Source: Pedobacter sp. FW305-3-2-15-E-R2A2 (lineage in GTDB: Bacteria; Bacteroidota; Bacteroidia; Sphingobacteriales; Sphingobacteriaceae). From it: 64,000 bases of DNA. Below the pieces are notes generated by a model that was given only the letters and a program-made list of their open reading frames with translations, was not told the DNA's origin and did no database searches. The stretch covers positions 1,240,001 through 1,304,000 of the forward strand of contig NZ_CP151803.1 in assembly GCF_038446955.1 (NCBI RefSeq), given 5' to 3'. The translations under genes and the position numbers were made by a program. Below, piece after piece: positions 16,148 to 25,700 of this stretch. Positions within the stretch are counted from its first letter, which is position 1; each line of letters starts with the position of its first letter.

Positions 16148-18610
16148 ATGAAAACGAAAATATACACTTCTTTCTTCCTCAGTTTAGGTCTTGCTTTCCT
16201 GTTTTTTACTTCGGTAAAAGCGCAAACAACGGAGATCAGAGGAGAAATATCCGGTAAGGTATTGGATGAAGATCAGAAAGCCTTTCCTTATGCGACCATC
16301 AGCCTGCTCAATGCAAAAGACTCTACTGCGGTAAAAGGTACACTCACAGGAGATAATGGAACTTATGAATTTAAAGGCCTGAATGCTGGAAAGTATTTGG
16401 TTGCCATTTATGTAGTGGGCTATAAAAAAACCTTCAAAGGGCCTTACGCCATTGGTGCCGAACGCAAGCTATACGAAGTTGGTCAGGTACAACTGGCAAC
16501 GGATGCAAAGCTGTTGAAGGGGGTAGAGATCGTAAAACAGAAGCCACTAATAGAGCGACAGATCGATAAGACAGTATTGAATATTGAAAACAGTGTGTTG
16601 GCTGCGGGAAATACAGCGCTGGAGATCTTGCAAAAAGCGCCCGGAGTAACCGTAGATAAAGACGGTAAAATCAGTTTGAGGGGAAAACAAGGGGTAAATG
16701 TAATGCTTGATGGAAAACCAACGTATTTATCAGCGGATCAGCTGGCAAATTTGCTCCGTTCTACAGAAGGGAACGCAATCCAGTCTATCGAGTTGATTAC
16801 CAATCCTTCTGCTAAATATGATGCGGCAGGGAATTCCGGGATCATCAATATCAAGCTAAAGAAAAATAGAAATTATGGAACGAATGGTACTGCTTCTGCC
16901 GGAGCGGGTTATGGTTCCAATTATAAAGTAAATGGTGGCTTGAACATGAACCACAGAGAGAAAAAGTTCAATGTTTTCGGGAACATAGATTATGGTTTAC
17001 ATAAGCGTTTTAATGAAACAGATATTGTTCGGGTAAATGGTACTACTACAAAGCCGACGTATTTTGATCAAACCAGCCATACAGAGAGCAAAAGAACCAA
17101 CCGGAATTATAAAGCGGGGATCGATTATTTTATAAATGATAAGCATACCCTTGGTTTCTTTCTGAATGGTTATTATACCAATGGAAATGATGCCGCCGAT
17201 GTGCTAACCCTGATTGGAGACCAGCCAGGAAAGACGGATTCGTCTGTAGTTGCACCAAATACCAATACCCGGAAATACACCGGGATTACCTATAACTTGA
17301 ATTACAAAGGAACATTGGATACCCTTGGTCAGGAAATCAGTGCAGATGTGGATTACTCCCGCTATTACGGAAAGCAGAACACCGTTTTTAATAACATGTA
17401 TAAAGATGCTTCAGGTCAGCCTTTAAAGCCTGCCTATATTTTCAGGAATGCTTCCCCTTCCATCGTAAAAATATGGGGCGGAAAGGTCGACTATACTTTA
17501 CCCGTTAATAAAGAGATGAAATTGGACCTGGGCCTGAAAACAAGCTTTGTGCAAACAGACAACAATTTCCTGTTTGAGAACTTTAATAACAACCAGTGGG
17601 CCAGTGATTCCGGTAAAAGCAACCAATTTCTATACGATGAAAATATCAATGCTGCCTACGCCAACTTAAACAAGAAATTTAAAAGCACAACGGTACAGTT
17701 AGGGCTGAGGCTGGAACAGACCAACTCTAAAGGCAATTCCGTAACAGATCAGAAAGTGGTGAAAAGAGATTACCTTAACCTTTTTCCCAGCATTTTTATC
17801 AATCAGGAACTCTCCAAAGATCATGAGGTTGGTTTATCTTACAGTCGCCGGATTGACCGTCCGGATTACGGATCCTTAAATCCTTTTGTCTATTATGTTG
17901 ATTTGTATTCCTTCAGACAGGGAAATCCATTTTTGAAACCTCAGTATACCAATTCCTTTGAGTTTTCTTATTCCTTTAAAAAGAGCTTAAATGTGACTTT
18001 CGGATATAGCCATACCAATGATGTGATGACGGAAGTTCTGCTAACGGATACCACTAAAAAGACGATTTTTATTTCCGTTCAGAACCTGGCCAAACAGGAT
18101 TCCTATAACATGAACATGAGTTATCCGGTACAGATTACGAAATGGTGGAGCAGTAATAACAACCTGACAGTCTATTATAACAAATTCCAAACCCCTGATC
18201 TGCTGGGTCTTCCTTATAAAAGCGGAAGAACTGCATTTAACCTGAATACCAGTCAGACGATCAGCTTGAACTCCACCACCAAATTTGAATGGTCGGGTTA
18301 TTACCAATCGAAACAGGTTTATGGAACTTTGTTGCTTGCGCCTCAGTATGGAATCGACCTTGGTGCAAGCAAGTCATTTATGGACAATAAATTGAATATC
18401 AAGTTTGCTGCTAATGATATCTTTAAATTGCAGAAAAGCCAGATTACCAGCGCTATTCCTTCACAAAACTACATAGTTAATGAAAGATGGGAGAGTCAGG
18501 TGTTCCGTTTAACCTGTACTTATCGATTTGGAAGTAAAGATATTAAAGGTGCCCGTCAGCGCTCAAGCAGTTCTGAAGCAGAAGGAAAACGTGTAAAATC
18601 CGGAAGGTAG
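16148..18610 (+). CDS. TonB-receptor-like outer-membrane beta-barrel protein with carboxypeptidase-like regulatory domain
   Basis: 820 residues from the ATG at 16148, which opens a clean signal peptide (MKTKIYTSFFLSLGLAF to VKAQ); the ATG at 16127 would add seven odd residues. Residues about 30-115 form a carboxypeptidase-regulatory-like beta sandwich (GKVLDEDQKAFPYATISLL). A plug domain follows (ILQKAPGVTVDKDGKISLRG, YDAAGNSGIINIKLKKN) and then a long aromatic-rich barrel of the OMP_b-brl_3 type (RRIDRPDYGSLNPF). No SusD partner is adjacent, so it is likely a stand-alone outer-membrane transporter or adhesion protein. An 8-bp dyad lies just upstream. The C-terminal tail is Ser/Glu/Lys-rich. 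Confidence 0.85.
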   Translation: MKTKIYTSFFLSLGLAFLFFTSVKAQTTEIRGEISGKVLDEDQKAFPYATISLLNAKDSTAVKGTLTGDNGTYEFKGLNAGKYLVAIYVVGYKKTFKGPYAIGAERKLYEVGQVQLATDAKLLKGVEIVKQKPLIERQIDKTVLNIENSVLAAGNTALEILQKAPGVTVDKDGKISLRGKQGVNVMLDGKPTYLSADQLANLLRSTEGNAIQSIELITNPSAKYDAAGNSGIINIKLKKNRNYGTNGTASAGAGYGSNYKVNGGLNMNHREKKFNVFGNIDYGLHKRFNETDIVRVNGTTTKPTYFDQTSHTESKRTNRNYKAGIDYFINDKHTLGFFLNGYYTNGNDAADVLTLIGDQPGKTDSSVVAPNTNTRKYTGITYNLNYKGTLDTLGQEISADVDYSRYYGKQNTVFNNMYKDASGQPLKPAYIFRNASPSIVKIWGGKVDYTLPVNKEMKLDLGLKTSFVQTDNNFLFENFNNNQWASDSGKSNQFLYDENINAAYANLNKKFKSTTVQLGLRLEQTNSKGNSVTDQKVVKRDYLNLFPSIFINQELSKDHEVGLSYSRRIDRPDYGSLNPFVYYVDLYSFRQGNPFLKPQYTNSFEFSYSFKKSLNVTFGYSHTNDVMTEVLLTDTTKKTIFISVQNLAKQDSYNMNMSYPVQITKWWSSNNNLTVYYNKFQTPDLLGLPYKSGRTAFNLNTSQTISLNSTTKFEWSGYYQSKQVYGTLLLAPQYGIDLGASKSFMDNKLNIKFAANDIFKLQKSQITSAIPSQNYIVNERWESQVFRLTCTYRFGSKDIKGARQRSSSSEAEGKRVKSGR

Positions 18611-18714
18611 AGGCGGAGAGAAGGTCAGAAGATTACTTTTGATAAAAAAAAACGGTTTAGCATAAGGATTTATGATAAAGTATTGCTATTTTAGGATATA
18701 AAAATATCATTCCA

Positions 18715-19701
18715 ATGCGTTCAATTCTAGCCTTTGCAATTCTGTCTTTTTCGACCCTTTCCGTTTACAGTCAGCAGTCCTGGAAACCGGCTAAAAGTTC
18801 CGGCAATCCGGTTTTTCCGGGTTGGTATGCTGATCCAGAAGGGGCGGTATTCGATCAGACCTACTGGATTTATCCAACCTTTTCTGACCGGTACGAAAAG
18901 CAGGTTTTTCTGGATGCTTTTTCTTCCAAGGACCTGCTGAGCTGGAAGAAACATCCGGGAATATTGGATACCGCAGGATTTAAATGGGCAAAGAAAGCTG
19001 TTTGGGCGCCTTCGATCATAAAAAAAGACAAAAAATACTACCTGTTGTTTGGGGCAAATGACATTCAAAGCGATCAGGAAATCGGAGGAATTGGTGTAGG
19101 TGTAGCAGATCGGCCTGAAGGACCTTTCAAAGATCACCTGGGAAAGCCATTGGTAGATAAATTTTATAATGGTGCCCAGCCCATCGATCAGTTTGTTTTT
19201 AAGGATAAAGACGGACAGCATTACCTGATTTACGGAGGCTGGAAACATTGCAACATCGCAAAGCTTAACCAGGATTTCTCGGGATTTATTCCCTTTCCTG
19301 ACGGCACCGTTTTTAAAGAAATTACTCCGGACAATTATGTAGAAGGTCCCTATATGTTTATGAGGAATGGCAAATACTATTTCATGTGGTCTGAAGGAGG
19401 CTGGACGGGCCCTGATTATTCTGTCGCCTATGCCATTTCTGATTCCCCACTAGGTCCATTTAAAAGAATTGGTAAAGTGCTGCAGCAAGATCCTAAAATC
19501 GCTACCGGTGCAGGACACCATTCTGTAATCAAACACCCTCAGAAAAATGATTACTACATGGTTTACCATAGAAGGCCTCTTGGGGAAACAGACGGAAATC
19601 ATCGGGTTACTTGTATCGACCGGATGGAATTTGATGCGAATGGATACATTAAGCCTGTCAAAATTACCTTTGAAGGTGTAAAAGCCAACCCCATAAAATA
19701 A
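18715..19701 (+). CDS. Secreted glycoside hydrolase family 43 protein
   Basis: 328 residues with a signal peptide ending VYSQ near residue 20. The five-bladed propeller active-site triad of GH43 can be placed: Asp40 in GWYADPE (general base), Asp158 in QPIDQFVF (pKa modulator) and Glu210 in YVEGPYMF (general acid). WAPSIIKKDKKYYLLF and GAGHHSVIKHP are also typical. GH43 enzymes are mainly arabinofuranosidases and xylosidases, and the subfamily here is not fixed. It stands between the outer-membrane receptor and the PL14-like lipoprotein, all on the plus strand. Confidence 0.9.
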   Translation: MRSILAFAILSFSTLSVYSQQSWKPAKSSGNPVFPGWYADPEGAVFDQTYWIYPTFSDRYEKQVFLDAFSSKDLLSWKKHPGILDTAGFKWAKKAVWAPSIIKKDKKYYLLFGANDIQSDQEIGGIGVGVADRPEGPFKDHLGKPLVDKFYNGAQPIDQFVFKDKDGQHYLIYGGWKHCNIAKLNQDFSGFIPFPDGTVFKEITPDNYVEGPYMFMRNGKYYFMWSEGGWTGPDYSVAYAISDSPLGPFKRIGKVLQQDPKIATGAGHHSVIKHPQKNDYYMVYHRRPLGETDGNHRVTCIDRMEFDANGYIKPVKITFEGVKANPIK

Positions 19702-19946
19702 ATTAAAAAATATTTCTTGTCGTGTAACCGTATTGCCTTGATTTTTAAATCAGGACTGTCCCTTTCCTGAGGACTGCTTTAGGGTGCTTTTTACAAAATC
19801 AGATTCGTGGTTAAAGCGTATCGATTGTTTTGTAACTAATTGTTTTACAGTTATTTGTGTTTGTTTTTTAAACTAAAACTATGTTAAATTTACTTAACCA
19901 GATGTTTTTATTTATCAACCAAATCATAAACCCTAAAAACGAAGCA

Positions 19947-20849
19947 ATGAAAAATCCAACCAAACAATTTCAATTTACTGCAGGCATTTTACTGTTGGCC
20001 GTATTGGCGGTCACTTCCTGTAAGAAGGATACTAAAGGGATAGCAGAAAATCAGGAACAGATCAGTGTCAACCAGAAAAGCGCAGCACTTAGTGCAGCCG
20101 CAGTTTCGCCTTCGCTTAACCTGACCTGGGAAAACCGAACCAATGGATCTACCTATACTTCTTCACAAGCTTCCTCCGACTTTGGGAATGTTTCCGGCTG
20201 GCAGGAGTCCCGGGCCTTCATTACTAATGGTAAAGATGGAACCAATGGACTGAGAGTTACTTTACTGCCTAATCAACTCTCTGGTGCCGGTGGGATGGTC
20301 ACGAATGTTGACATCACTGATGGCAGCGCCTATGAACTGGATTTCGATGTGAAATTTCACAGTCAGTTTAACTTCAGCAGGGGAGGGAAAATCGGATTCG
20401 GATTTTCCGTTGGTGAGGGAAACACAGGAGGAGATCCAGGCTGGGATGGCAATGGTGGTAGTTTAAGGTTAATGTGGTATTCTCCAGATAGCAATCCAAA
20501 CCGGGTGTTTTTTCAACCCTATGTGTATCATAAAGATCAGCCAACAGAATATGGGGATACCTATACTCAACGTTTTCCTGCATCGGGAGCACTTCAGAAG
20601 GGAGTATGGTATCATGTTCACATGTACATCAAGAGCAATACCGGATCCAGCACCAATGGTCGTGCACAGATCATCATTAACGGCACAACAATTCTGGACA
20701 CGGATATCCGCTGGACTACCAACGACAGCAAAAGGCTGATCAATAACCTGACCTTCCATACTTTCAGGGGAGGAAGTCAGGATTACTGGAAAACCAGCAC
20801 AACGGATTATATCTACTATGACAATTTAGCGGTCAATAAGATCAATTAA
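19947..20849 (+). CDS. Lipoprotein with polysaccharide lyase family 14-like jelly-roll domain
   Basis: 300 residues from the ATG at 19947, which leads directly into a lipoprotein signal (VLAVTSC); upstream in-frame ATGs add a second hydrophobic stretch and are less likely. The mature domain is a beta jelly roll: YELDFDVKFHSQFNFSRGGKIGFGF, then LRLMWYSPDS, VWYHVHMYIKSN and a closing DYIYYDNLAV. This order matches PL14-type lyases (alginate/glucuronan). The match is by pattern only, so catalytic activity is uncertain. With GH43 upstream it suggests surface degradation of a plant or algal polysaccharide. A 119-nt repeat follows the stop by 24 bp. Confidence 0.7.
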   Translation: MKNPTKQFQFTAGILLLAVLAVTSCKKDTKGIAENQEQISVNQKSAALSAAAVSPSLNLTWENRTNGSTYTSSQASSDFGNVSGWQESRAFITNGKDGTNGLRVTLLPNQLSGAGGMVTNVDITDGSAYELDFDVKFHSQFNFSRGGKIGFGFSVGEGNTGGDPGWDGNGGSLRLMWYSPDSNPNRVFFQPYVYHKDQPTEYGDTYTQRFPASGALQKGVWYHVHMYIKSNTGSSTNGRAQIIINGTTILDTDIRWTTNDSKRLINNLTFHTFRGGSQDYWKTSTTDYIYYDNLAVNKIN

Positions 20850-20873
20850 TACTCCATAATGTAGTTCTTCTCT

Positions 20874-20992
20874 GTGAAGAAATTTTCAAAAAACCGTTGT
20901 TCTTTTCATCCCCGAATCTTTGCTGAAGGGCAAATATTCGAATGTCTTCAAAGCGACAACGGTTTTTTTGAAATCCTGCATGCAATCATCAC
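20874..20992 (+). repeat. 119-nt hairpin repeat, copy A
   Basis: About 97% identical to copy B at 22097-22214: one A-run indel and three substitutions. The outer arms CAAAAAACCGTTGT and ACAACGGTTTTTTTG enclose inner pairs CTTT/AAAG and CGAAT/ATTCG, giving a long stem with a terminator-like T run. The ends GTGAAGA and TCATCAC are imperfect inverted repeats of each other. It sits downstream of the PL14-like gene in sense orientation. Confidence 0.8.
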
Positions 20993-21103
20993 CTGAAATT
21001 CTGTACATAATGAGATTTAAGCTTTTACCTGGTTTAAATTCAGAAGAGAGCCAGCGTGTTTTTCCGGTAATTTTATATTCTGTTTTTAAAATGATTGTAA
21101 TAA

Positions 21104-21147
21104 AATTTATTTACATGTAACTATTTGATTCACAGTGTAAATAAATT
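21104..21147. repeat. Perfect 12-bp inverted repeat upstream of lipoprotein gene
   Basis: AATTTATTTACA at 21104-21115 and TGTAAATAAATT at 21136-21147 with a 20-bp loop. It lies 96 bp before the ATG at 21244 in the AT-rich 395-bp gap that also holds repeat copy A. It could be an operator or the promoter-proximal hairpin of the lipoprotein transcript. Confidence 0.5.
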
Positions 21148-21243
21148 GATTTTTTAACCAAAACATTGTTACTTAAATAAGTGCCGAAGGCTTGTTTTTT
21201 TCTAATCTTTGTATTTAAATTAGAATCAACAATTTAACTTGGT

Positions 21244-22059
21244 ATGAATGCATTAACAATCTCAACAAAATTAATCTGTCTATTCCTGATGATAATTTTA
21301 AGTATATCGTCCTGTAAGAAAGACCGAAAATCAGAAGCTTTACCTAAGCTTAAATCCATCAGTTTTAACAATGATGGTATAAATCAGGAGAGGGTAGAAT
21401 TCTTTTATGATAAGGATGGAAATCTGGAAACATCCAGACAGTATTTGAATCAGGTCCCTGAACATTATTTCAGTTATAAGTATGCCGATCGTGTATTGAC
21501 CCAGATCTTGCACTATGAAGGTGCCGCTGCGGTGGATGCCAACCTTGTTGCAACGATCAGCCCAAACTACACCAATAGAAAACTTTCTAAGATTTTCATT
21601 CAACCGGTAGATAGGCGGTCAGATTTGCCTGTTACCGACTACCAGTTTGATAATGGAAGTCTTCATACCTATTCTTATTTTAATGACCAGATTGATTTCA
21701 AAAATCTTTATAGTGAATATAGAAATAGATGGACACCTGCGGATGGTGGTGGTGCTCCGGGGAATTCAAAAATGCCGGTATTGGAGTATAAGTATGATAG
21801 TAATCCAAATCCTTTGTACGGCTTATTATGGATTCATCCGGTTCTTTTGAGTGGAACTCAGACTTATAATTATGAATTTGATGCTAAAGCTTATTTTGAT
21901 CCAAATAACAAAATAAAACAAGTGTTAACCTATGAGGGAAACCCGGTGTCATGGAATTCCATCAGCTATCAGTATTCGGCAAACGGCCTGCCTGAGAAAA
22001 GTGTGAGTACTTTTAGCGTCAGCAATTATAAAAAAGAAATCACCTACGAATACTGGTAA
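21244..22059 (+). CDS. Lipoprotein of unknown function, YD/RHS-like repeats (DUF4595-like)
   Basis: 271 residues with a lipoprotein signal (LSISSC near residue 22). The body has repeated tyrosine/aspartate strands such as VEFFYDKDGNLETSRQYL, HYFSYKYADRVL, LEYKYDSNPNPLYG, YEFDAKAYFDPNNK and ISYQYSANGLPE. These recall short YD-repeat or DUF4595-type surface lipoproteins of Bacteroidota. No catalytic motif is visible and the function is unknown. It is flanked on both sides by copies of the 119-nt hairpin repeat and is otherwise isolated. Confidence 0.75.
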   Translation: MNALTISTKLICLFLMIILSISSCKKDRKSEALPKLKSISFNNDGINQERVEFFYDKDGNLETSRQYLNQVPEHYFSYKYADRVLTQILHYEGAAAVDANLVATISPNYTNRKLSKIFIQPVDRRSDLPVTDYQFDNGSLHTYSYFNDQIDFKNLYSEYRNRWTPADGGGAPGNSKMPVLEYKYDSNPNPLYGLLWIHPVLLSGTQTYNYEFDAKAYFDPNNKIKQVLTYEGNPVSWNSISYQYSANGLPEKSVSTFSVSNYKKEITYEYW

Positions 22060-22096
22060 TTTAGTGTTACATTTTTCTGAGGGAGGGTTCTCCTTT

Positions 22097-22214
22097 GTGA
22101 AGAAATTTTCAAAAACCGTTGTTCTTTTCATCCCCGAATCTTTGCTGAAGGGCAAATACTCGAATGTCTTCAAAGGGACAACGGTTTTTTTGCAATCCTG
22201 CATGCAATCATCAC
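22097..22214 (+). repeat. 119-nt hairpin repeat, copy B
   Basis: Same orientation and same position relative to a lipoprotein stop as copy A (38 bp after it here). It keeps the outer arms CCGTTGT/ACAACGG and the T run, while one inner pair is broken by T-to-C. The ends GTGAAGA and TCATCAC are identical to those of copy A, and sequence beyond them is unrelated, which defines the element boundaries. Confidence 0.8.
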
Positions 22215-22316
22215 ATGGAATTTTGCCAGTAATTTTCCTAAAAAGCCCTCTCTGGTACTTAATTCAGGTAATTTTTCTTCAAAAAAAAGATGCGTTCCAG
22301 GAAAAGGCCTAGAAAA

Positions 22317-22339
22317 TTTCGGGCTTCTTCAGCCCGAAA
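22317..22339. terminator. Short perfect hairpin, possible terminator
   Basis: TTTCGGGCT, loop TCTTC, then AGCCCGAAA: a perfect 9-bp stem. There is no immediate T run on the plus strand, so it may act as an mRNA 3'-end stabiliser after repeat copy B or as a boundary before the polyketide operon. The rest of 22060-22785 holds no gene. Confidence 0.4.
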
Positions 22340-22565
22340 GATTTCAGCCTTTGAATGGTAATGCTTCTTTTTTTTTAACAAAGTTTTTATTTTTCAGCAC
22401 AAATAGGAATATTTCTCCAGTCATCTGACAGAAGTTTTGTCTCCTATTTAAGCTTTGCGTTAATTACTTATTAAATTATCGCTTATTTTTCTTGTTCCTC
22501 ATCTCTTTGAGCTTGTTCTTTTTGTTCATTTTTAACGATTTTATGGCTCTCCGTTATTATAGTAG

Positions 22566-22587
22566 TAGTTTTGCGCTTATAAAAGCG
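22566..22587 (+). promoter_or_regulatory. Candidate promoter and adjacent dyad for the polyketide operon
   Basis: TAGTTTTG at 22566-22573 matches the TAnnTTTG -7 box. It is followed at once by CGCTT-ATAA-AAGCG (22574-22587), a 5-bp dyad that would overlap the transcription start. If used, the leader is about 200 nt long. No good -33 TTG is seen, so confidence is limited. Confidence 0.3.
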
Positions 22588-22785
22588 TAGGATTATTGCT
22601 TTTCATCGTGTTTTTGGAATCCCTATTGAAAAAATAACCAAAAACCGATGATTTTCTTGATATAGAGCTACTTTGAATAAAAATCAAGGTGTTTTCTGAT
22701 TAAAAATCCTGTTTCTATAGGCTATTGTTTTCAATATCTATGGAATTGCTCGAAAGTTGAATCCCTAATCATCCCCTCAACCTAT

Positions 22786-25700
22786 ATGAAAACTCCCTTA
22801 ATTATTGGAATAACTCCATTTGAAAGGCCCGATGTAAATCTCGCACTCTCTTTATCAAATGCAAAGGCTTTTCCTGTACTCCATCTCGGCAGAGATAAAG
22901 ACAGGGCTGGCGAAGCACTTGAACAGTTAACAAAAAAATCCTCCATGGAATTTGGCGTTTGCCTTGTTTCGGAAGAGTTGAATGACATCATTTTGCCTGA
23001 TCAGGTAACGATGGTGATTTTGCCCTATGGCATGAAAAGGACAAGGTCGAAGCAGGTAAAGCTGTTTTACCAGGTTCATGATGTCCACGAAGCACGGAAA
23101 GCGCAGGCTGAAGGTGCGGATGGGATAATTATAAAAGGCAATGAAGGTGCCGGAAAAGTAGGCTACGAGTCTTCGTACGTCCTCTTTCAGCGCATTGTTA
23201 AAGAAATAAAAAATATACACCTCTATGTTCAGGGAGGTGTAGGTATCCATACTGCTGCTGCTTTAATCGCCTCTGGTGCAAAAGGAGTGGTGCTGGATAG
23301 TCAGCTGGCCTTGTTTCCGGAAAGTACAGTTCCAAAAGACATCAAGCAGGTTTGCGAAAAACTCAGCGGAAATGAAACCCGCCTGATTGGTGATTTTCGT
23401 GTGCTCGTAAGGCCAAATTCTCCTCCATTAGATAATGATGCGCATGCTAAAGACCTGGAAAAGTATTTCGGGGATTTTGACCTGGAAAAGAGTTTCTTGC
23501 CTATGGGTCAGGATATTGCCCTGGCCATAGATCTGGAAGCACGTTATCGAAAACTGGCTAGATTGGTCTTTGGGATCGAAGAAGCGGTCTACGGTCATTT
23601 AAATCAGGCCAAATCATTGAATGTGATCAGTGCAGGTAATGCCCTTTCGAAAGAACTCAACATTACTTATCCCATTGCTCAGGGCCCGATGACCAGGGTG
23701 AGCGATGTGGCTCCTTTTGCCAATGCTGTTGCTGAAGCGGGAGCACTTCCTTTTATCGCTCTTTCGCTGTTAAAGGGGGAAACGGCAAAAAATCTGATCA
23801 TTGAAACGAAAAGACTGGCGGGAAACAAGACTTGGGGCGTTGGAATCCTTGGTTTCGCACCGCAGGAACTGCGTGACGAACAGATGGAATATATTAAAGC
23901 GCAAATGCCACCTGTAGTACTCATCGCTGGTGGCAGACCTTCGCAGGCCAAGCCCTTGGAAAAATTAGGAATAAAAACCTTTTTACATGTTCCCTCAGTA
24001 TCCTTGTTAGACATGTTCCTGAAAGAAGGTGCCAAAAGGTTTGTCTTTGAAGGAAGGGAATGCGGAGGGCATGTTGGGCCTTTATCGAGCATGGTCCTTT
24101 GGGAAAAACAAATTGAGCGCCTGTTAAAAGAAGACCATCCCGAGCAGATCAGCGTGTTTTTTGCCGGTGGTATCCACGATAGCTTATCTACTGCTTTTAT
24201 CGCGGTAATGGCAGCTCCATTAGCTGCAAAAGGCGTGAAAGTAGGGGTGTTGATGGGGACTTCTTATCTCTATACCAGGGAAGCCGTAAGTACCGGTGCC
24301 ATTCAGGATCAGTTTCAGGAACAGGCAAGGTTATCAAATGATACCATCTTACTGGAAACAGCCCCGGGGCATGAAACCAGATGTCTGAATTCTCCCTTTG
24401 CCACCTTCTTTAATCAGGAAAAGGAAAAACTTCAAAAAGAGGGGGTCGACAAAAAAGAGATTTGGGCAAAACTGGAAACCCTCAATGTTGGTCGTTTGCG
24501 TATTGCAGCGAAGGGCATTGAACGCAGAGGAGATGAGCTGGTAACGATCAATGAACAGGAACAGTTGAACCTGGGTATGTATATGATCGGACAAATTGCA
24601 TCGATGTGTAATGAGATTGTTTCCATCCTTGACCTCCATAAGGAAGTTGCCGATGGTAATTTCCAACACATTCAGCAAGCTGTTTTATCAAGCCCGCCAG
24701 AAGCAAAAGAGAAATCATTAAATGTCGCTATTGTGGGGATGGCTTGTATCTTCCCGGGAGCAAAAAATATAGAAGAATATTGGCGCAACATCATTCTTGG
24801 AACGGATGCTGTAACCGAAGTTCCTGATGAGCGCTGGAATAAAGCATTATACTATGACCCTGCATCTACCGCCGCAGACATGTCCCATTCTAAATGGGGC
24901 GGCTTTATTCCTAAAATTGATTTCGATCCTCTGGAGTATGGCATCCCTCCACAGTCGCTGGCCGCGATTGAGCCTACTCAGTTGCTGAGCCTCATGGTAG
25001 CCAGGCAGGCAATGGAACATGCCGGATATAAAGAAGGCAGCTTTAACGCCGATAATGTATCTGTGATCATTGGCGCGGAAGGTGGGAATGACCTCGCCAA
25101 CAGTTATAGCTTCAGGTGTTTCTTTAAACAGGTTTTCGGCGAAATGCCGGAAGAGCTGGATGCGGCATTGCCAAAGATGACGGAAGATTCTTTCCCCGGA
25201 ATTCTGGCCAATGTGATCTCCGGAAGAATCACCAACAGGCTGAACCTTGGCGGACGCAACTTTACCGTAGATGCGGCCTGTGCTTCCTCTCTTGCAGCGA
25301 TTGACCTGGCTTGTCAGGAATTATTTCTGGAAAAGTCAGATATGGTACTGGCTGGTGGAGCCGACCTGCACAATGGAATAAATGACTATTTGATGTTCTC
25401 CAGTACACATGCCTTATCCCGCAAAGGACGGTGTGCTACTTTTGACGCAGAAGCTGATGGTATTGCCCTTGGTGAAGGGGTGGCAATGCTGGTCTTAAAA
25501 AGGCATGAAGATGCATTAAGAGATGGCGATACCGTCTACGCGGTGATTCAGGGGATTGGTGGCTCAAGTGATGGCAAGAGCCTCGGCTTAACTGCACCAA
25601 GGAAATCCGGCCAGGTAAAAGCACTGGAACGTGCTTATGAGCAGGCAGGAATCTCTCCATCTCTGTTGGGATTGGTAGAGGCCCATGGTACAGGAACTGT

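Noticed and set aside
19741..19765. TGATTT-TT-AAATCA palindrome after the GH43 gene
   Set aside because: Short, loop too small for a hairpin, and no T run; not enough to call a terminator or operator.
22656..22688. CTTGAT...ATCAAG inverted repeat in the leader of the synthase operon
   Set aside because: Only 6 bp with a 21-bp spacer in AT-rich DNA, expected by chance.
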